This document shows, piece by piece, positions 1-8,980 of a DNA stretch of 64,000 bases; positions within the stretch are counted from its first letter, which is position 1; each line of letters starts with the position of its first letter. Made by a program: the position numbers and the translations under genes. The notes beneath the pieces were generated by a model. The model ran no database searches, was not told the origin of the DNA, and saw only the letters and a program-made list of their open reading frames with translations. The stretch is from assembly GCF_000421265.1 (NCBI RefSeq), contig NZ_ATWN01000004.1, forward strand, positions 124,001 through 188,000, in the 5' to 3' direction. This stretch comes from Thalassospira lucentensis MCCC 1A00383 = DSM 14000. GTDB taxonomy: Bacteria > Pseudomonadota > Alphaproteobacteria > Rhodospirillales > Thalassospiraceae.

Positions 1-1
1 C

Positions 2-148
2 GACCATGCCGCATGGATCAATCCGCAAGCAGAAAATTGGTGGCCGTACCACCAGTCAATCCAGATCATGCATCAACTGATGGCGGGGCGGATGTTCCCG
101 CTGACGCTTGATGGGCTGGATCGCATGACCGGGGAACTTAATCGTTAA
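2..148 (+). CDS. C-terminal fragment of an unidentified protein, cut by window edge
   Basis: An open frame runs in from the left edge and stops at TAA 146-148, giving the last 48 residues of a protein. The tail is rich in Trp, His and Met (for example NWWPYHQS and IMHQLMAG) and ends TGELNR. No family can be assigned from this fragment. It converges on the Lrp-type gene that ends 42 bp further on; no clear terminator hairpin separates them. Confidence 0.55.
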   Translation, partial: DHAAWINPQAENWWPYHQSIQIMHQLMAGRMFPLTLDGLDRMTGELNR

Positions 149-190
149 AGCCCGCCCGCAGTCCATGCATGCGCACATTCTGGCTCCCGA

Positions 191-607
191 TCAGGCCGGG
201 CCAAGAAACAGATAGCTTTCGGTTTTGGCGATGCCTTCCATGGCGCGGACTGTGGTCACTGTCTGATGGAAATCGGAAAGGGCGGGGACCTGAATTTCTG
301 CAATCAGGTCCCATTGGCCATTGGTGGTATGCAGGGCAGAAAATCCAAGGTTCTTGCGCAAGGTTGCCACCATGGATTTGACGTTCTTGCCCGACAGCTC
401 AATCATCATCATCCCACGAATGGTCCCATCCGCGGCATTATCACGCAGCCGGACCGTGAAACCGGCAATCACGCCCTGTTCGGTCAGGCGGTCCATCCGG
501 GTTTTGACTGTACCAGCTGCCACCCCCAGAAGTTGGGCCAGTTTCGGGACCGAAGCCCGGGCATTGATACGCAGTTCGGCAAGCAGGCGACGGTCAAGAT
601 CATCCAT
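191..607 (-). CDS. Lrp/AsnC family transcriptional regulator
   Basis: A 138-residue protein with the classic Lrp/AsnC layout: an N-terminal winged helix (LDRRLLAELRINARASV, then LAQLLGVAAGTVKTRMDRL, residues about 4-45) and a C-terminal RAM ligand-binding half (about 60-130). Family members bind amino acids and act as octamers or dimers that repress or activate a neighbouring catabolic gene. It is transcribed divergently from the RocB-like M20 peptidase starting at 746, with 138 bp between the two starts, so local control of that gene is the natural inference. Length is normal for a minimal Lrp protein (about 140-165). The effector amino acid cannot be read from the sequence. Confidence 0.9.
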   Translation of the reverse strand: MDDLDRRLLAELRINARASVPKLAQLLGVAAGTVKTRMDRLTEQGVIAGFTVRLRDNAADGTIRGMMMIELSGKNVKSMVATLRKNLGFSALHTTNGQWDLIAEIQVPALSDFHQTVTTVRAMEGIAKTESYLFLGPA

Positions 608-745
608 AGCGGGCTCTTTGGGATTGACGATTTCAGCAATTGTTCTGATGAAAGTGTCAGTTTGTCGCGTAAAATTCCACTAAATTGACGTTTTAAATGG
701 TTTTGGCGCGGCATATTATTGCCTCTATCATTAGGGAGTAATCAC

Positions 746-2452
746 ATGACCACGTCTGAAACTCCGTGGGCGCCTTATGCCCGGACTGCCGAAATTGCCG
801 ACCGACTGACCCGGTTTGGCAGTGTTACCGGCACGGCTGGCGAAGCCGACATCACCGGTCTGATTGTCGAAATTCTAAGTGAAATTCCCTATTTCTGCGA
901 TCATCCCGACGATATCGCCGTGATCGACAGCCATCCGGTTGCCGGTGGTGCGAAAATGGCAAAAAGTGTCGTGGCGCTGGTGCGGGGCACCGGGCGACAG
1001 GCATTGAGACAGACACTGGCAATGGCTGGGCATTTCGATGTGGTGTCGATTGAAAACTATCACGATCTGAAACATCTGGCTTTCAGCCCCGATCAATTGC
1101 GTGATGCCTTGATACGCGATCTGTCCGGACGGGCGACGCCAAGTGAGGCCGAAAAACTGGCACTGCGTGATTTTCAAAGCGGCGATTTCATTCCCGGTCG
1201 TGGGTTGCTGGATATGAAAAGCGGTGATGCGGCAGGCATTGCCTTTCTCGAACATTTTAGCCAGCAAGCTGAGCGACAGGGCAATGTCGTTTTGTTCCTG
1301 ACCCCGGATGAGGAACGCAATTCCTGTGGGATGCGCAGTTTGCGCAATGCGTTGCCCGAGCTTTCGCGACGCTGGGATATCGAGATTGTCGGCGGGGTCA
1401 ATCTCGACGCCAGCAGCGATCCGGCAAATGGTGAAATCGGCAGGGCCATTTTCCATGGATCGGTCGGAAAATTGTTGCCCTTTGCGCTGGTGGCCGGGTT
1501 GCCAACCCATGTCGGATATCCGTTTGACGGCATTTCTGCCCATGCGATGGCATCTGAAATCATGGGGGCGATTGAAGCCAACAGCGATTTATGTGACAGC
1601 GGTACGCATGAAACGGCCCCACCTCCGGTCTGTCTCGAAGCCCGTGATCTGCGCGATAATTATGAGGTCACCACGCCGGAACATGTCTGGATGGCGTTTA
1701 ACTGGCTGGTGATGGGCAAAAGCTGCGCGGACCTGATGGCCGATTTTGCCGACATCGTGACCGCGGCAGGCAACCGGGCATTGGATCGGTTCGAACAAAA
1801 TGCCAAGTCCTATGCCAAAGCAAACCAGCAAGACGCCCCCGCACCGATGCCGCCTTTGCGTGTTGTAACGGTGGCGCAATTGCTTGACATGGCATTTGCC
1901 GCTGGTGGGGCGGACGCGCTTGATCGGATTGATGCCGTTTCGACGGCAAGTGCGGCGGAGGGTAATCCACTGAACCGCAGCCGCAAGCTGGTCCGCGCGA
2001 TGCTTGACGAGGCCCATTTGCGCGGCCCGGCCGTGGTGGTCGGGGTTGCCGGATTGCATTACCCGCCGGTCCATGTCGATCCGAACCAAGAAACTGACAG
2101 GGTTTTCCTGGATGCGATTGATCGGGCCCGGTTCACGATCGAGGCCCGGCATAAAACGGAGATTTGTCACCGTGGCTATTTCATGGGGATTTCCGATATG
2201 AGCTTTTTCGGGCATGCACCGGACGTGGGCAATACTGAAATCATCGCCGCGAACACCCCGATTGCAGAATTGGTCGATCATCCGGTGGCGGATGCGCTAC
2301 GCTATCCGGTGGTCAATATCGGACCATGGGGACGTGAATATCATCAGCGTCATGAACGGCTTTACGCGCCTTATGCTTATGGTGTGCTGCCCGATTTTCT
2401 GGCGGAGATTGCGTCGGAATTTCTTGGGAGTGCAGATGCCCCCGACAGGTGA
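746..2452 (+). CDS. M20 family peptidase, RocB-like
   Basis: A 568-residue zinc-dependent hydrolase of the M20 superfamily, resembling arginine-utilisation protein RocB. Visible motifs are GHFDVV at about 95-100 (first metal His and following Asp), GRGLLDMKSGD at about 151-161 (bridging Asp) and the TPDEERNS Glu-Glu pair at about 189-190 (catalytic base and metal ligand). The sequence also opens further upstream at 719, but ATG 746 is preferred because GGGAG lies about 8 bp in front of it. The protein is cytoplasmic, with no signal peptide. It is divergent from an Lrp-type regulator, which suggests amino-acid or dipeptide catabolism under that regulator. RocB itself has no firmly assigned reaction, so the substrate is unknown. 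Confidence 0.85.
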   Translation: MTTSETPWAPYARTAEIADRLTRFGSVTGTAGEADITGLIVEILSEIPYFCDHPDDIAVIDSHPVAGGAKMAKSVVALVRGTGRQALRQTLAMAGHFDVVSIENYHDLKHLAFSPDQLRDALIRDLSGRATPSEAEKLALRDFQSGDFIPGRGLLDMKSGDAAGIAFLEHFSQQAERQGNVVLFLTPDEERNSCGMRSLRNALPELSRRWDIEIVGGVNLDASSDPANGEIGRAIFHGSVGKLLPFALVAGLPTHVGYPFDGISAHAMASEIMGAIEANSDLCDSGTHETAPPPVCLEARDLRDNYEVTTPEHVWMAFNWLVMGKSCADLMADFADIVTAAGNRALDRFEQNAKSYAKANQQDAPAPMPPLRVVTVAQLLDMAFAAGGADALDRIDAVSTASAAEGNPLNRSRKLVRAMLDEAHLRGPAVVVGVAGLHYPPVHVDPNQETDRVFLDAIDRARFTIEARHKTEICHRGYFMGISDMSFFGHAPDVGNTEIIAANTPIAELVDHPVADALRYPVVNIGPWGREYHQRHERLYAPYAYGVLPDFLAEIASEFLGSADAPDR

Positions 2453-2619
2453 TTGTGGAACTCAATCGATCACCATGCGTTGTCCCTAACGTGTAACAGT
2501 TTCATGAAGAACATAAAAACGGCGCATTGGCGCGTTTGTGTGTGATGAAGCTGAGCCTATAGTCCAGAAAACACAGCCTGAAATAAGGGCGGTGGCACAT
2601 GGAATTTAAGGAATTTGGG

Positions 2620-3690
2620 ATGCTGGTACAAAAAATGATCCGCGCGGCGCTGTTGAGTGTCGGCCTGTCGGTCGCAGGGTTTCTGATGGCGCCGGGACTG
2701 GGTGTTACACCTGCGGCGGCACAGGATATTACCCAGGAAAGGATGGTAATTGCCCATCGCGGGGCATCGGGTTATTTGCCTGAGCATACTTTGCCCGCGG
2801 TGGCACTGGCCTGTGGCATGGGGGCTGATTACATCGAACAGGACGTGGTGCTGTCAAAGGACGGTGTGCCGGTCATCCTGCATGATATTCACATTGATAC
2901 CACCACCGATGTCGCAGCCAAATTCCCCGATCGCAAACGCGAAGACGGGCGGTATTACGCGATTGATTTCACGCTTGCTGAACTCAAAACCCTGAATGTC
3001 ACCGAACGGTTCAAAGCCGACACCGGAGAGCAGGTCTTTGGCGGACGTTTCCCCAAGGAATTCGGGATGTTTAAAATCCCGACCCTTGATGAAGAAATCA
3101 TGATGATCCAGGGGCTGAATAAATCCAACAAACGTGACGTCGGAATTTACCCGGAAATCAAGGATCCGGCATTCCATCATGCCGAAGGCAAGGACATCGC
3201 CAAGACCGTGATCACGGTGCTGGAAAAATGGGGATATAACAATCCTTCGTCCAATTCCTTTGTGCAGTCGTTTGACTGGGCGGAAACCAAGCGCATCCGT
3301 AATGAGCTTGGCTATCAGGGTAAGCTGGTTCAGCTGATTGGCGAGAACAGGTGGGGCGCGCCCGAAGGTACGGATTACGACTATCTGAAATCCGACGATG
3401 GTATCGTCGAAATGGCCGGCGTGGTCGATGGGATCGGTCCATGGTTGCCCCAGGTTATCGAAGGGCTAAGTGCGGATGGTAAGGCCATCATGACGCCAAC
3501 CCTGATTGCCGCCCAGCGTGCGCAACTGATGATCCATCCCTATACCCTGCGTGCCGATCAATTGCCCAAATGGGCGGGGGATATGGATATTGCGCTCGAC
3601 GCGATTTTTGATGATGCCGGGATTGATGGAATCTTCACCGATTTCCCTGATCAGGTCGTGCAATATCTGGCCGAACATCCCGCATCCTGA
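2620..3690 (+). CDS. glpQ: Secreted glycerophosphodiester phosphodiesterase
   Basis: A 356-residue periplasmic enzyme that hydrolyses glycerophosphodiesters to glycerol-3-phosphate and an alcohol. Family hallmarks are HRGASG (about 46-51), PEHT, YIEQDV (about 71-76) and the catalytic HD pair (88-89), followed by a TIM-barrel ending in GIFTDFPD. Start 2620 is preferred over ATG 2599: AAGGA sits 7 bp upstream, and this start gives a clean signal peptide ending in an Ala-rich AAAQ site near residue 35. The product glycerol-3-phosphate could feed a UgpBAEC-type importer like the one at 17-21 kb, though the genes are not adjacent. It is a single gene, followed by the separately spaced wrbA gene. 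Confidence 0.92.
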   Translation: MLVQKMIRAALLSVGLSVAGFLMAPGLGVTPAAAQDITQERMVIAHRGASGYLPEHTLPAVALACGMGADYIEQDVVLSKDGVPVILHDIHIDTTTDVAAKFPDRKREDGRYYAIDFTLAELKTLNVTERFKADTGEQVFGGRFPKEFGMFKIPTLDEEIMMIQGLNKSNKRDVGIYPEIKDPAFHHAEGKDIAKTVITVLEKWGYNNPSSNSFVQSFDWAETKRIRNELGYQGKLVQLIGENRWGAPEGTDYDYLKSDDGIVEMAGVVDGIGPWLPQVIEGLSADGKAIMTPTLIAAQRAQLMIHPYTLRADQLPKWAGDMDIALDAIFDDAGIDGIFTDFPDQVVQYLAEHPAS

Positions 3691-3821
3691 TGTGCTGATA
3701 AACTCAAACATTTTACAGTCTGTTGCGTTATGCGCACCAGACTGTTTCTAACTTTCACGTTCCCAATGCGTGCCTGCAACGGCACTATTGCAGGCGATGA
3801 AATTCAACCAAGGAGGCGATA

Positions 3822-4424
3822 ATGGCTAAAGTTCTCGTGCTTTATTATTCGATGTACGGACATATCGAAACCATGGCGAATGCCGTGGCCGACGGCGCGC
3901 GCGGTGTTGCCGGAACCCATGTCGATGTTAAACGTGTGCCTGAAACCATGCCCGAAGACGTGGCAAAGGGTGCAGGTGCCAAGCTTGATCAGGCAGCCCC
4001 GGTCGCCACGGTTGACGAATTGCCTGAATATGATGCGATCATCTTTGGTGTGCCGACCCGCTTTGGCAATATGCCCGGTCAGATGCGCACGTTCCTTGAT
4101 CAGACCGGTGGTCTTTGGGCCAAGGGCAAACTGATTGGTAAAATCGGTTCTGTGTTTACATCCACCGGGACCCAGCATGGCGGTCACGAAACCACCATCA
4201 CCTCGACCCATACGACGCTTCTGCATCAGGGAATGGTGATTGTTGGTGTGCCTTATAGCTGTGCGGGCCTGACCAACATGGATGAAATCACCGGTGGGTC
4301 GCCTTATGGCGCGGGTACGCTTGCGGGTGCGGATGGTTCACGCCAGCCGTCACAAAACGAACTCGATATCGCCAAATTCCAGGGCAACCACGTTGCCGAA
4401 CTGGCCGCAAAACTGGCGGGCTGA
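3822..4424 (+). CDS. wrbA: NAD(P)H:quinone oxidoreductase, WrbA flavodoxin family
   Basis: A 200-residue flavodoxin-like protein. WrbA uses FMN and NAD(P)H for two-electron quinone reduction, protecting against redox-cycling quinones. The phosphate-binding loop is [12 protein letters not shown] (residues 9-20), the FMN-contacting loops are [12 protein letters not shown] and [12 protein letters not shown], and the length matches E. coli WrbA (198). A strong ribosome site, AAGGAGG, lies 7-8 bp before the ATG. An 8-bp inverted repeat (GCCTGCAA...TTGCAGGC, 3772-3795) lies just in front of it and may be an operator or an mRNA leader hairpin. It is a stand-alone gene closed by the hairpin at 4455-4488. 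Confidence 0.95.
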   Translation: MAKVLVLYYSMYGHIETMANAVADGARGVAGTHVDVKRVPETMPEDVAKGAGAKLDQAAPVATVDELPEYDAIIFGVPTRFGNMPGQMRTFLDQTGGLWAKGKLIGKIGSVFTSTGTQHGGHETTITSTHTTLLHQGMVIVGVPYSCAGLTNMDEITGGSPYGAGTLAGADGSRQPSQNELDIAKFQGNHVAELAAKLAG

Positions 4425-4454
4425 TCGCGATCAGTCGCAATCACGTAAACCACC

Positions 4455-4488
4455 AAAGGCAGCCTTGGGAAACCGGGGCTGCCTTTGA
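4455..4488 (+). terminator. Rho-independent-like terminator after wrbA
   Basis: AAAGGCAGCC and GGCTGCCTTT form a 10-bp stem around a 12-nt loop, 30 bp after the wrbA stop. The T-run is short, so termination may be partial. Confidence 0.6.
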
Positions 4489-4646
4489 TATGGGCTTGGG
4501 CCCAAAGGCGATCTTCAGACGTGTTTGTTGGTCATAGGGAAACAATCAGGTGCCTGATTGAACCTTGTTTGGCGACAGTTTTGTGCGAAAGTGGGGTATG
4601 ACATTTGCCCGGTTTTGCGGGCGCATCAAAATACAGGAGGTCACCC

Positions 4647-5510
4647 ATGTCCGACGCTGTTTCCAATCTGCGCAATGTCGCCAAGGTTTTACGGGCGATG
4701 GATACATCCGATGGTGCGGGTGTGTCGCTTAAACGGTCTATCGGGACGCCAGAGCTTGATATGCTTGATCCGTTTCTGATGCTGGACTCGATTTCGACCG
4801 ATAATGCCGATGAATACATCGCCGGTTTCCCCGAGCATCCCCATCGCGGGTTTGAGACCGTGACCTATATGGTCGAAGGGGCGATGCGCCATCAGGACAG
4901 CATGGGCAACGAGGGCGTTTTGCGTTCTGGCGGTGCGCAGTGGATGACAGCTGGAAGCGGTATCGTCCATTCGGAAAAGCCTGAACAGGAAGGTGGCCTG
5001 TTGCAGGGGTTCCAGCTTTGGATCAATTTGCCTGCAAAGGACAAAATGATCGATCCGCGCTATCAGAACCTTGAGCCAAACGAAGTACAGGAACTGTCAC
5101 CGGCCAAGGGGGTGAACCTGCGTTTGCTGGCGGGTGAAATGTTTGACAAAAGCGGCCCGATCAATGGCATTTCGACAAATCCTGTTTTTGTTGATGTCAA
5201 ACTTGATGCGGGGGCCGAGGTCACCATCCCGTTGCCCAAGGGGCACACCGCCGTGGTTTATGTCTTTATCGGGGATGCCGTGGTTGCGCAGAAAGACGTC
5301 CCGACCCATCATCTGGCTGTTCTGGCCAATGGGGAGGGTGTGACGCTTACGGGTGGTGAAGATGGCGGACGAATGCTGGTGATTGCCGCACGTCCCTTGC
5401 GTGAAGAGGTCGTGCGTTATGGCCCGTTTGTCATGAGCAGTAAAAAAGACCTGATGCAGGCGTTTGACGATTTCCAGAACGGAAACTTCGTCCGCAAGGC
5501 GGCATCGTAA
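4647..5510 (+). CDS. Pirin family protein
   Basis: A 287-residue bicupin of the pirin family. The metal ligands are intact: H64 and H66 in HPHRGF, H108 and E110 in IVHSE, matching H56/H58/H101/E103 of human pirin. Bacterial pirins bind Fe(II); some (YhhW) oxidise quercetin, others modulate metabolic enzymes. ATG 4647 is chosen because AGGAGG lies 7 bp upstream, and translation from an earlier in-frame codon at 4605 would add an unconserved leader. It is a single cistron with its own terminator and directly follows wrbA, which fits a shared redox or quinone theme, but this is only suggestive. Confidence 0.92.
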   Translation: MSDAVSNLRNVAKVLRAMDTSDGAGVSLKRSIGTPELDMLDPFLMLDSISTDNADEYIAGFPEHPHRGFETVTYMVEGAMRHQDSMGNEGVLRSGGAQWMTAGSGIVHSEKPEQEGGLLQGFQLWINLPAKDKMIDPRYQNLEPNEVQELSPAKGVNLRLLAGEMFDKSGPINGISTNPVFVDVKLDAGAEVTIPLPKGHTAVVYVFIGDAVVAQKDVPTHHLAVLANGEGVTLTGGEDGGRMLVIAARPLREEVVRYGPFVMSSKKDLMQAFDDFQNGNFVRKAAS

Positions 5511-5544
5511 AGTTTTACGGTGCCACGCGCGGCAAACTATAATG

Positions 5545-5591
5545 CAAAAGCCCCGGTCTGTTCAGTCATCTGTTCTGGCCGGGACTTTTTG
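5545..5591 (+). terminator. Terminator after the pirin gene
   Basis: AAAAGCCCCGG pairs imperfectly with CCGGGACTTTTT and ends in a T-run, 35-80 bp after the pirin stop. Confidence 0.6.
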
Positions 5592-5695
5592 TATGTCAAA
5601 GGTTTGAAGCCCGTTTTGATATAATTGCAACCTTGAAAAGCTAGTGAGTTTTTCTAACCTATAGGATGTACGAAACAGACGGTGAAGACTGCGCA

Positions 5696-6478
5696 ATGAC
5701 ATTTGCAGTACGACGCATCTTTTATACTGCCGTGATATTGGCAAGCTTGGCGGCAGCGATGCCTGTAAATGTGCCCGCAAATGCACATGACCTGCGTATG
5801 GAAATGCGTTTGGTCACGGGGGATGCTTTCCCGCCTTTTGCCGACCGGGCATATGATGGGGGCGGTATTGTTACCGAAGTTGTCCGCCGAAGTTTCGATG
5901 CCATGGGCTATCAAAATGTTTCGGTGATCTGGCGGTCATGGCTCAAAGGGTTTGAAATGACCGTTGAGGGACGGGTGGATGGCACGTTCCCCTATGCCCA
6001 GACGCCATCGCGCAAGAAACTGGTGCTGTTTTCCGAACCGATCGCCAACCTGTCGGCCTATGGCTGGTTTGCCAGAAAACACGAAAAATATGATGACAAT
6101 ATAGATCTTCTGGGAAAGTCGCTTTGCCTGCCGTTGGGGCACGGGGAACTTGGCCATACCGGAAAACTTTTGGCATCGGGACAGGCGAAACGTGTGTCGC
6201 CGCCCGATATGAAAACCTGTTTTAAACTGTTGGCTGCAGGACGGGTCGACAGTGTCGTGTCTCCGGTGCCAGAGGCCCTCAATGCCATGTCAGAGGCAGG
6301 CCTTTCGCCCGATGATTTCGACCATATCGGCCAGAGCCTGTCGAACATGCCGCTGTATTTCGTTGTTGGCGTCAATCACCCATCGGCACAAAGGATCATC
6401 AAGGATTTCAATGCCGGTCTTGCGGTGTTGCGTGCGAACGGTGAACTTGAGAAAATCCTGGGACAAGGGCATTACTGA
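5696..6478 (+). CDS. Orphan periplasmic solute-binding-like protein (SBP_bac_3 type)
   Basis: About 260 residues with an N-terminal signal peptide (hydrophobic stretch about residues 8-24, then NAHDLRME), followed by a two-lobed family-3 binding fold (LVTGDAFPPFADR, GGGIVTEVVRRSFDA, VDGTFPYAQTPSR). Start 5696 gives the better signal peptide; ATG 5666 is an alternative with an AT-AGG site. There is no ABC permease or ATPase beside it, so it is probably a stand-alone periplasmic sensor or binding protein of the kind found in many copies in Rhodospirillales. The ligand is unknown. Three more orphan proteins of this type are in the window, at 31176, 32224 and 60994. Confidence 0.8.
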   Translation: MTFAVRRIFYTAVILASLAAAMPVNVPANAHDLRMEMRLVTGDAFPPFADRAYDGGGIVTEVVRRSFDAMGYQNVSVIWRSWLKGFEMTVEGRVDGTFPYAQTPSRKKLVLFSEPIANLSAYGWFARKHEKYDDNIDLLGKSLCLPLGHGELGHTGKLLASGQAKRVSPPDMKTCFKLLAAGRVDSVVSPVPEALNAMSEAGLSPDDFDHIGQSLSNMPLYFVVGVNHPSAQRIIKDFNAGLAVLRANGELEKILGQGHY

Positions 6479-6518
6479 CGCCAGTGTGGGCTAGGATGAC
6501 AATCATATCATGAGACAC

Positions 6519-6556
6519 GAAAGGTTCCTGACGGATAACCCGCTAGGAGCCTTTTC
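6519..6556 (+). terminator. Imperfect hairpin between convergent genes
   Basis: AAAGGTTCCT and AGGAGCCTTTT can pair across a 15-nt loop, with a T-run on the plus strand. It lies between the solute-binding gene and the convergent lipoprotein gene. Confidence 0.4.
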
Positions 6557-6572
6557 TCAATGTCGCGTAGCG

Positions 6573-7583
6573 TCAGGATGCATTTGCGGTTGTCTGTGCC
6601 GCAACGTCATCTTCAAGAACCCAGCCGTCATCCGTGCGGCAGGCTGATTTTATCTGCTGACTGGTGCGGTTGCGGGCGGTCAGTTCCTGTCGGTAGGTAC
6701 GACACCAGACACCTTTTTCAGTTTGAACGGTCTTAAGCGGTGTGATTGCAATCTCAAGCGTTGCCAATGATGCAGTTTGTGTTTCACCGGAATTGTTGTT
6801 TTCAAGCGCGGCCTGAACGGTTTTACTCAGGCTTTGACGATCGCGTTCGGGAATTTTTGCCGGTGCCGGACCAAAGGTGGTCAGTTCTTCGCTTTGGTCC
6901 TGTCCGGAATTCCATTTGCGTTCACGTTTGACATAAAACCCGACTTCTGGCGCGTACCACCACGTGGTTGTTTGCATCCACCACTGTTTATAGTACCGCG
7001 AACATTCCACGACAAAACTGTCAAACGTGCCCGCAGGAACCGTTACCGCCTCAGTTGCCGGGACCTTGCAGGTTAACCATTGTTCATAGGTGTTGGTTTC
7101 ACCAGTATCTGGGGCCGTACTTTCCGATCTGGTTGAAACACGCACCATCTTGTCGACTTCAAGCGGCCAGATGCTTTCAGATCTTTCCTTGATCGTCGCG
7201 GTGCCGGTTCGTTTTTGGTCATCCTTATCTGTATAAGACCAATCAAGGTTGGGGCCGGTGAAGTCGGCAGTTGTTTCAAACACATAGTCGCCGCCGCCAT
7301 TCCATTCAATGCGGTCACCCTTGATGTCACGGACATAAATCGCGCGCCCGCTATCATAGACAAAGGCGTCCCCAATCCCGAAATTGGGTAAGGACGCGGT
7401 GCCAAGTTCTGGACCGGTATTCGGGGTTTTTTCAGCATATTCACCCAGTCCATCGTTCATATTGTTCAGGGACTGGGAAAAATCGTTCATGGTGTTTTCA
7501 AACGTCTGACAGGCGCCAAGTGTCCCCAGGCCCGTAACGCAAGAAAGCGCCAGAAAATGGCGCAGAAGTTTTGACGTGCTCAT
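6573..7583 (-). CDS. Lipoprotein with 17-kDa-surface-antigen-like C-terminal domain
   Basis: A 336-residue lipoprotein. The lipobox LGAC puts the lipidated Cys at residue 25. A middle domain of about 200 residues is rich in Trp and Tyr and resembles no family I can name. The C-terminal 50 residues carry CRTYRQEL...ACRTDDGW, the pattern seen at the end of rickettsial-type 17-kDa surface antigens. The same pattern ends the anti-sigma factor encoded just upstream (CREYRVTF...ACRTDEGIW). Start 7583 is chosen over ATG 7601 because AGGA lies 8 bp ahead. It is the third gene of the sigma / anti-sigma / lipoprotein operon, with a hairpin at 7640-7665 in the gap. A role as envelope sensor or as effector of the sigma factor is inference. 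Confidence 0.75.
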   Translation of the reverse strand: MSTSKLLRHFLALSCVTGLGTLGACQTFENTMNDFSQSLNNMNDGLGEYAEKTPNTGPELGTASLPNFGIGDAFVYDSGRAIYVRDIKGDRIEWNGGGDYVFETTADFTGPNLDWSYTDKDDQKRTGTATIKERSESIWPLEVDKMVRVSTRSESTAPDTGETNTYEQWLTCKVPATEAVTVPAGTFDSFVVECSRYYKQWWMQTTTWWYAPEVGFYVKRERKWNSGQDQSEELTTFGPAPAKIPERDRQSLSKTVQAALENNNSGETQTASLATLEIAITPLKTVQTEKGVWCRTYRQELTARNRTSQQIKSACRTDDGWVLEDDVAAQTTANAS

Positions 7584-7639
7584 TGTCTTGATCCTGCTCA
7601 TTCTTTTTATTTAGTGCGTCCTACGATCAATCGCAGCCA

Positions 7640-7665
7640 ACAGCCCCGCCGAACGCCGGGGCTGT
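7640..7665 (-). other. GC-rich hairpin between anti-sigma and lipoprotein genes
   Basis: ACAGCCCCG and CGGGGCTGT form a perfect 9-bp stem with an 8-nt loop, just after the anti-sigma stop. No T-run follows on the minus strand, so it looks more like an mRNA-stabilising or processing hairpin than a full terminator. Confidence 0.55.
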
Positions 7666-7673
7666 CAGTTGCC

Positions 7674-8459
7674 TTAAAGTTTCTGTTTCGGGCTGTCGGG
7701 CGTGTCGGCATCGCGAAGCTCAACGCCGGGGATCAGGCGATACACGGTTTCCCAAATACCTTCATCGGTCCGGCAGGCGCGGCCATAAAACTCGTCAAGC
7801 CCGTCGCCATTGACCGGATTAACCGGAAAAGTAACCCGGTATTCCCGGCAGAACCGCCCGGCCTGACGGAAGGTTCGTAATGGTTCAATCTGGATTTCTT
7901 CGTTGGCACGATGATCGGGATCAAGTGCCACGTTGCGGATATTCCCACTCAGCGTTTTTTCCAATGTCTGGCTTATTTCCATGTCCAGAACCGGGTTGTT
8001 CACAGGGGAATAGGAAGCAGACTGAGCATTGGGTGTTGTGAAAGCCCCAATGTTGTCCGTGGTCATATTCTGATTAAACAAATTACCCCCGACAAAGGCG
8101 ATCAGAACCGCCGCTGCTGCCCCGATGCCGGTCCAGATTGCACTGTTGCTGTTGGCAGCCTTGCGTATGACAGCAGACTGATCTTTTCTATCCGTCGAAT
8201 GCACATGACCAGAGATCGGTTTCTGATCAAGGATATCCGCAATATTTTGCGAAAGCTCCGGATAGATCGCGTCATTGAGAAGTCGTTCAGACTGATTGCG
8301 CAGCATGACGGATTGTCCGGCCATGACGTTGAATTGCCGTGTTAGAACAGGACAATTGGCAATCCGGTCCTCGAGCTTGCGGCATTCCGTCGGGGCAAGT
8401 TCGCCGTCGATATAAGCCGACAGCAGGATATAGTCTTGTTCTGTGAGTGCTGTGGTCAT
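7674..8459 (-). CDS. Transmembrane anti-sigma factor with periplasmic sensor domain
   Basis: A 261-residue single-pass protein. The cytoplasmic N-terminus (LSAYIDGELAPTECRKLEDRI, about 13-33) is a typical anti-sigma fold, a membrane helix spans about 107-126 (AIWTGIGAAAAVLIAFVGG), and the periplasmic part ends in a domain with CREYRVTF (C204) and ACRTDEGIW (C229). That last domain matches the C-terminus of the lipoprotein encoded next and of 17-kDa surface antigens. Its ATG overlaps the sigma stop codon (ATGA), so the pair is translationally coupled. The expected role is to hold the sigma factor at the membrane until an envelope signal releases it. The signal is unknown. Confidence 0.85.
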   Translation of the reverse strand: MTTALTEQDYILLSAYIDGELAPTECRKLEDRIANCPVLTRQFNVMAGQSVMLRNQSERLLNDAIYPELSQNIADILDQKPISGHVHSTDRKDQSAVIRKAANSNSAIWTGIGAAAAVLIAFVGGNLFNQNMTTDNIGAFTTPNAQSASYSPVNNPVLDMEISQTLEKTLSGNIRNVALDPDHRANEEIQIEPLRTFRQAGRFCREYRVTFPVNPVNGDGLDEFYGRACRTDEGIWETVYRLIPGVELRDADTPDSPKQKL

Positions 8460-8980
8460 GGCGAACCTCTTTGAATGTCGTCACTGTTGGTGTTCTGGCT
8501 ATCATCATCATGCATCATCGCAAGCGCCTTGCGTGCCCGTGCGACGCGGCTCATCACTGTGCCTGCCGGGGCGTCAAGAATGTCGGCAGCTTCGCGGTAG
8601 CTGTATCCTTCAATAAGAACCAGTGTGACCGCTGCGCGCTGATCTTCGGCAAGTGCAGCAAGCGCTGCCTGCAAGAACAATCTGTCTGTCCCACCATGGC
8701 TCTGTCCGGGAAGTGTACTTTCGCGCGCATCTTCAAACGAAATGACATTGCCTCGGCGTTGTTCGCGGCGCTTTTCATCAATCCAGCTTGTCTGGATAAT
8801 GCGATAAAGCCAGCTGTCGAGACGCGTGCCCTGTTCGTATTGATCAATGCGTTCGACGGCTTTGATATAGGCAGTTTGGACAAGGTCTTCGGCGGCGACA
8901 ACGTCGCGCGTCAATGACCGCGCAAATCGAAGCGCGCGCGGTAAAAGGTCTGTCAGTTCCGTCTTTAGTGCGGTGTCCAA
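8456..8980 (-). CDS. ECF sigma-70 family RNA polymerase sigma factor
   Basis: About 174 residues. Region 2 runs from RALRFARSLTRD through EDLVQTAYIKAVERI and WLYRIIQTSWIDEKRR; region 4 carries ALAEDQRAAVTLVLIEGYSYREAADIL and the HTH AGTVMSRVARARKAL. No ATG lies near the conserved start. The frame is open to 9253 but that extension would overlap the divergent gene, so TTG 8980 is proposed, giving a normal ECF length and an N-terminus MDTALKTELTDLLPR. A GTG or other weak start nearby cannot be excluded. It is coupled by ATGA to its anti-sigma factor and divergent from the secreted repeat protein, the obvious candidate target gene. Confidence 0.88.
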   Translation of the reverse strand: MDTALKTELTDLLPRALRFARSLTRDVVAAEDLVQTAYIKAVERIDQYEQGTRLDSWLYRIIQTSWIDEKRREQRRGNVISFEDARESTLPGQSHGGTDRLFLQAALAALAEDQRAAVTLVLIEGYSYREAADILDAPAGTVMSRVARARKALAMMHDDDSQNTNSDDIQRGSP